From assembly GCA_009692115.1 (NCBI GenBank), contig SHZU01000010.1, forward strand, positions 88,940 through 152,939: 64,000 bases of DNA. The letters run 5' to 3'. The position numbers and the translations under genes are program-made. The DNA is from Gemmatimonadota bacterium. Lineage in GTDB: Bacteria > Gemmatimonadota > Gemmatimonadetes > Gemmatimonadales > GWC2-71-9. The notes under the pieces were generated by a model. It did not search any database. It worked only from the letters and a program-made list of their open reading frames with translations, and was not told the DNA's origin. Below, one piece after another: positions 60,877 to 64,000 of the stretch (the first letter of the stretch is position 1; each line of letters begins with the position of its first letter).

Positions 60877-61881
60877 TCAGTCCTCGTGGCGGAGCCCGCC
60901 GATTTCGATGACCGTCCCGATCCCGAGTTCAGCCGCCCGAGCCGCCACATAGTGCGCCGAGGCCAGATCTTCGATGGCGAGGCCGAGCGATTTGAACATG
61001 GTAATGTCCGACCGGCCAAGCCGGCCCGGGGCCTTCCCCTCAAGCACCTCGCCGACTTCGCCCAGGAGATGTTCGTCGCCGAACCGGCCCTCAGACTTCG
61101 GCGTCAAGAAATCGCCACTCTCGTTCAGCAGCGATTCGCGGCGGTCGGCGTAGAGCCGGGCCACGGCCACGGTATCGCTGTCGATTTCCCGCGCTCCCGG
61201 AAGCGACGCGCCCACCACGTTCAGATGGGCCCCATCGGCCACCCAACGGCGCTCGACGATTGGCTGCCGGGCCGAAGTGACGGTGCAAATGAGGTCGGCC
61301 CCGTGGAGCGCCGCCTCGACTGAATCAACGGCTTCCGCCGTCACGCCGTGGCGGCCCGCGGTGTCCTTGATGAACCGGGCCACATTGGCGGCGTTTCGGC
61401 TGTAGACCCGAACCCGCCGGAGGGTCCGCACCGCGGCCATCGCATCGAGATGGGTGACCGCCTGGACTCCGCTGCCGAGAATCGCGAGATCGCCCGCATC
61501 GGGATTGGCCAACGCCCGGGTGGCGACACCCGAAACCGCAGCGGTCCGAATGGCGGTGACCGAACTGGCATCAAGAATGGCCGTCAGCGCCCCGTGGGTG
61601 GCCTCGAACAGCAGCACCACGCCCTGGTGGGAATCGAACCGGGTGCCCTCGTTGCCGGGGAACACGGTCAGCGCCTTGAGACCGATGGCGTCCGGTGGGT
61701 TGAGATAGGCCGGCATCGAACCGAAGACGCCACGACCATCGGGAAGCCGGAGCATGGTCCGAAGGGGCAGAACCGCGCCGCCCCGGGTCAGGGTCCGAAG
61801 GGTCTGGTCCATGAGGTCGACACACGCCGGCATGGCCAGTAACTGATTGACTTCTGCTTGGGAGATGATTCGTGCGGGCAT
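60877..61881 (-). CDS. Ornithine cyclodeaminase / mu-crystallin family protein
   Basis: This 334-residue NAD(P)-binding protein has the family N-terminal domain (PLRTMLRLPDGRGVFGSMPA, IGLKALTVFPGNEGTRFDSH). QGVVLLFEATHGALTAILDA and SSVTAIRTAAVSGVATRALA bind substrate in relatives. The Rossmann dinucleotide motif is LAILGSGVQAVTHLDAM, followed by HLNVVGASLPGAREID. Family activities include ornithine cyclodeaminase, alanine dehydrogenase, ketimine reductase and SbnB-type synthases, so the reaction is open. ATG 61881 begins MPARIISQAEV; the TTG at 61890 is less likely. It heads a three-gene operon with a diaminopropionate-lyase-like enzyme and a D-aminoacylase, which points to D-amino-acid or diamino-acid catabolism. 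Confidence 0.9.
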   Translation of the reverse strand: MPARIISQAEVNQLLAMPACVDLMDQTLRTLTRGGAVLPLRTMLRLPDGRGVFGSMPAYLNPPDAIGLKALTVFPGNEGTRFDSHQGVVLLFEATHGALTAILDASSVTAIRTAAVSGVATRALANPDAGDLAILGSGVQAVTHLDAMAAVRTLRRVRVYSRNAANVARFIKDTAGRHGVTAEAVDSVEAALHGADLICTVTSARQPIVERRWVADGAHLNVVGASLPGAREIDSDTVAVARLYADRRESLLNESGDFLTPKSEGRFGDEHLLGEVGEVLEGKAPGRLGRSDITMFKSLGLAIEDLASAHYVAARAAELGIGTVIEIGGLRHED

Positions 61882-61929
61882 AACGAACAACAGTCGATCA
61901 AGTCCCCGTCACAGTCAAGGGGACCGGCA

Positions 61930-62277
61930 CTACTTGGCGATGACCGGCGCGTTCCCCGTTCGCCACCACCGAACCCCGGGCTGGTTGACGAAGTGGATTT
62001 CCGGCCGCGCCACGTCGCGGTAGGCGATGGCGAGGGTAATCGGGTTGCCGTCCTGGACGTAGTCAACGCTCAGGAAAAGCGTATCGGCCACCTGCCGGGC
62101 CTTGACCCACTTCACGTCGTGGACCGAGAACTGATCGGTCTCGACCCCATTCTGGAAGGCCACGGCTTTTTGGTTGAGCCAGCAGCTCCGGCCGGCGTAT
62201 TGGCCGTCGTCGGTGGTCCACGTCCCAGCGATGCCGGAGGGAATCGGAACACTGGAGAGCCAGTTGTCCCAAACCAA
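61930..62277 (-). CDS. Hypothetical protein, possibly a C-terminal fragment
   Basis: This 115-residue frame starts at a weak TTG (62277). It contains GIAGTWTTDDGQYAGRSCWL, DQFSVHDVKWVKARQVADTL and ARPEIHFVNQPGVRWWRTG. The pattern of short beta strands resembles the tail of a beta-rich or esterase-associated domain, but no family is recognised. The frame stays open upstream for about 25 codons (to a stop near 62340) without an ATG and ends close to the tRNA-Ala gene. It may therefore be the remaining 3' part of a larger gene. No function is proposed. Confidence 0.45.
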   Translation of the reverse strand: MVWDNWLSSVPIPSGIAGTWTTDDGQYAGRSCWLNQKAVAFQNGVETDQFSVHDVKWVKARQVADTLFLSVDYVQDGNPITLAIAYRDVARPEIHFVNQPGVRWWRTGNAPVIAK

Positions 62278-62364
62278 GTGGTCTCGGCTGAAAAGGTGGC
62301 TCCTGGCCGAAGGTTCCGCAACGGCTGGAAAGCCTCAAGGCGCCGGGTTAGCTTCCGGCCGCAC

Positions 62365-62437
62365 GGGGCGGTAGCTCAGTTGGGAGAGCACCTGCTTTGC
62401 AAGCAGGGGGTCACCGGTTCGATCCCGGTCCGCTCCA
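62365..62437 (+). tRNA. tRNA-Ala (anticodon TGC)
   Basis: Cloverleaf: acceptor stem GGGGCGG pairs with CCGCTCC, including the G3-U70 wobble that identifies alanine tRNAs. The D arm is GCTC…GAGC. The anticodon stem-loop CCTGC-TTTGCAA-GCAGG gives anticodon TGC. The T arm is ACCGG-TTCGATC-CCGGT, and discriminator A is at 62437. The 3' CCA is not encoded (CTC follows). It lies between gene remnants on both sides. Confidence 0.97.
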
Positions 62438-62465
62438 CTCGCAGTAACCCTCGCTCGTCCTTTCA

Positions 62466-62840
62466 CTATCGTCGGAGTGTCCGGTGATCAACTGGATCTC
62501 CTTCGTCGGAACCACCGACGGGCCCAACTGGTACTACAACTTCGCCAAGTTCCCCTGGGAGGATCCGTCGGAGCATCTCCGGCGCTCGCCGCTGATGTAT
62601 GTCGGCAACGTCAAGACGCCGACGATGGTGCTGACGGCCGAGGGCGATCTCCGGACCCCGATGCCGCAGACGGAGGAGTATTACATGGCGTTGAAGATGC
62701 GGCAGGTACCGACCGTGATGGTGCGGCTCAAGGACGAGTGGCACGCGTACTTCAACCGGCCGTCGAATTTCCTCCATACGATTTCGTTCCGGGAAGGTTG
62801 GTTCCAGAACTTCAAGAAGAAGGACGGCCCCGTGCCGTGA
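62466..62840 (+). pseudogene. Truncated S9 prolyl-oligopeptidase C-terminus
   Basis: The plus-strand frame begins LSSECPVINWISFVGTTDG about 30 bases after the tRNA gene and continues with FAKFPWEDPSEHLRRSPLMY, GNVKTPTMVLTAEGDLRTPM (catalytic Asp region) and LKDEWHAYFNRPSNFLHTIS (catalytic His region). Homology to S9 peptidases starts just after the point where the nucleophile Ser loop (GxSxGG) and the whole propeller should be. The fragment therefore lacks the active-site Ser and cannot be an active peptidase. A GTG at 62484 could start a 118-residue product, but expression is doubtful. Loss of the 5' part may be tied to an event at the tRNA gene. Confidence 0.8.
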
Positions 62841-63055
62841 TCTGACGGCTGGTCTACCGGCCCGCCCGCCGGCCCGGTACGGGTTCTCGACCGACGGGCG
62901 GAGGTTCTACTTGACCGTCGGGAGCAGCGAGAGCGACGTGTGGGTGATGCGGTTGGAGGGGCGGTGAGCGCGGGGGACCGCGTCAGTCGCTGGGGGCCAT
63001 AGACATAGGTGTCGCTCCGGGGGCCACCGATTCGGCCCCATCACGAAGGCCCGCC
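62841..63055. other. Intergenic region with a TolB-like propeller remnant
   Basis: These 215 bases lie between the S9 fragment and the partial amidohydrolase. The first ~130 bases hold a short propeller fragment (62875-62967). The remaining ~90 bases contain no recognisable coding sequence or RNA. Confidence 0.5.
62875..62967 (+). pseudogene. C-terminal fragment of a TolB-like beta-propeller protein
   Basis: The plus-strand frame reads RYGFSTDGRRFYLTVGSSES then DVWVMRLEGR and a stop. This is the closing blade seen at the end of protein-kinase–TolB propeller proteins (…DGRRFYFTxGxxEADIWVMEL). No start or further blades precede it, so it is a decayed fragment. Confidence 0.65.
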
Positions 63056-64000
63056 CTACTTGAATCGGCGGATCCTCCCCCCGATCATCACCATCTCCGG
63101 TTTGCCGAGTCCGGCGAAGGAGACCAGGGGGTTGGTCGCGAGCACCTGGAGGTCGGCCAGCTTGCCGGCCTCGAGGGTGCCGATCTGGTACTCGTCGCCG
63201 ATGATCGCCCCGCCGTTCTTCGTCGCCGCGACGATCGCCTCCATCGGCGTCATCCCCAACTCGACGAAGTAGCGCATCTCCTCGAAGTAGAGGTCGGGGT
63301 AGAGCTTCATCATGTCGAAGACGGCGTCCGAGCCGACCCCGAGCACGATGCCCCGCTGGTGGGCCTTCCGGAACAGCGCTTCGTGCATTGCCACCTTCCA
63401 GCCCCGGCGCTCGATCATCTCGCGGGATATCTGGTTCTCCCGGTAGAGGTGCCGGTAGATCGCGATCGTGGGAATGATGGCGACGCCCTTAGCCGCCATC
63501 AGATCGAGCGCGTCGTCGTCCATCTGATTGAGGTGTTCGATCGACTGGACCCCCGCGGCGACCGCGAGCTTGGTCATCGAGGTGGGCCACGTGTCCGACA
63601 CGCCCCCGCCGTGGCTGGTGATCCGCATCCCCCGGGTCTTGGCTTCGTCGACGGCCGCCTCCACCTCTTCTCGGGTGTAGAACGGCGAGAGCTTGATGTG
63701 CCGGAAACCTTGATCGTGCATCATCCGGACGGCGCGACGGAATTCGACGGGCCCATCGGCGTAGATCGAGGCTCGCTCTCCCGCTGCGTGACCGCCCGTC
63801 GAGGTAATCAACTTGCCGACACCGAAGACGCGGATCGCGCTCTCGAGTCCCTCACCGAGGGCGGCGGCCGCCGCCTTGATCGGCCCAACGGACGCCGCCA
63901 CGTCGCGGACGCTGGTGATCCCGAGTCGCTGGAACATCTCCATGTAGTACCACGCCCTGAGCGTGGCCTCGGCGTCGGTTTGGAGCTGGTAGGTGGCGTA
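63056..64000 (-). CDS. Amidohydrolase-family protein (N-terminus beyond right edge)
   Basis: The minus frame is open from the right edge to a stop at 63056, giving 314 residues. It lacks the N-terminal beta domain and HxH motif. It has QRLGITSVRDVAASVGPIKA, GKLITSTGGHAAGERASIY, GFRHIKLSPFYTREEVEAA, RITSHGGGVSDTWP (metal His), SIEHLNQMDDDALDLMA (second metal His) and VLGVGSDAVFDMMKLYPD (catalytic Asp). The closing IGTLEAGKLADLQVLATNP is typical of imidazolonepropionase/prolidase-like amidohydrolases. Ligands seen are intact. Whether it has a signal peptide cannot be judged. Confidence 0.9.
   Translation of the reverse strand, partial: YATYQLQTDAEATLRAWYYMEMFQRLGITSVRDVAASVGPIKAAAAALGEGLESAIRVFGVGKLITSTGGHAAGERASIYADGPVEFRRAVRMMHDQGFRHIKLSPFYTREEVEAAVDEAKTRGMRITSHGGGVSDTWPTSMTKLAVAAGVQSIEHLNQMDDDALDLMAAKGVAIIPTIAIYRHLYRENQISREMIERRGWKVAMHEALFRKAHQRGIVLGVGSDAVFDMMKLYPDLYFEEMRYFVELGMTPMEAIVAATKNGGAIIGDEYQIGTLEAGKLADLQVLATNPLVSFAGLGKPEMVMIGGRIRRFK

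Noticed and set aside
61882..61929. Weak hairpin GTCCCC…GGGGAC between the small unknown and the cyclodeaminase-like gene as a terminator
   Set aside because: Only six base pairs with a long loop and no T-tract.

Overview
The window is GC-rich, gene-dense bacterial chromosome. Two SusC/SusD-type TonB receptor pairs, many secreted amidohydrolases and peptidases with short Ala/Gln-ending signal peptides (…LAAQ), frequent GTG starts and start/stop-overlapping operons together suggest Gemmatimonadota or a close relative. That placement is inferred from gene style, not from a marker gene. The only RNA gene seen is tRNA-Ala(TGC). No phage, transposase or CRISPR array was recognised.

Layout. 1-2067 (-): histidine kinase and response regulator. 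2131-4391 (+): LemA and DUF2207. 4388-6000 (-): superoxide dismutase, peroxiredoxin and a small unknown. 6113-9197 (-): small unknown, M19 dipeptidase, APC permease. 9294-11898 (+): crotonase-family protein, CocE/NonD-type hydrolase. 11915-20348 (-): four-gene unit with a beta-propeller/amidohydrolase, a lipoprotein amidohydrolase, an acyl-CoA ligase and a penicillin-acylase-type lipoprotein. 20436-24805 (-): SusC/SusD pair 1. 24914-28502 (-): two paralogous amidohydrolases, one without metal ligands, then a MetE-like methyltransferase. 28499-29139: two protein phosphatase 2C remnants in opposite orientation. 29136-39230 (-): tight six-gene unit (S9 peptidase, M20 peptidase, MmsA, iodotyrosine-deiodinase-like flavoprotein, serine hydrolase/D-aminoacylase fusion, amidase). 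39329-43710 (-): SusC/SusD pair 2.

44039-51711 is a kynurenine catabolic locus in two convergent arms: SDR, 2-aminomuconic semialdehyde dehydrogenase and RidA-type deaminase on +; tryptophan 2,3-dioxygenase, kynurenine 3-monooxygenase, kynureninase, ACMS decarboxylase and 3-hydroxyanthranilate dioxygenase on -. It abuts 51863-57405: FdhD and an NAD-linked formate dehydrogenase whose catalytic subunit carries an in-frame UGA. The UGA is followed by a hairpin whose apical sequence and spacing match the E. coli fdhF SECIS, so it is read here as a selenoprotein. The Fe4S4 domain that normally starts this subunit is instead the C-terminus of the FeS subunit gene. N-formylkynurenine hydrolysis releases formate, so the two loci may be metabolically linked. 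58157-61881 (-) is an ornithine-cyclodeaminase-like / diaminopropionate-ammonia-lyase-like / D-aminoacylase unit. 62365-63055 holds the tRNA gene and truncated gene remnants, and a partial amidohydrolase runs off the right edge.

A heptanucleotide, CTCGGCA or its complement TGCCGAG, is tandemly repeated 4-5 times at five gene boundaries, with a two-unit copy inside the kynurenine monooxygenase gene. Several arrays are translated as protein termini. One supplies a start codon and one forms a perfect hairpin between the convergent kynurenine arms. The repeat family, the split selenoprotein formate dehydrogenase and its link to kynurenine breakdown are the most noteworthy features.
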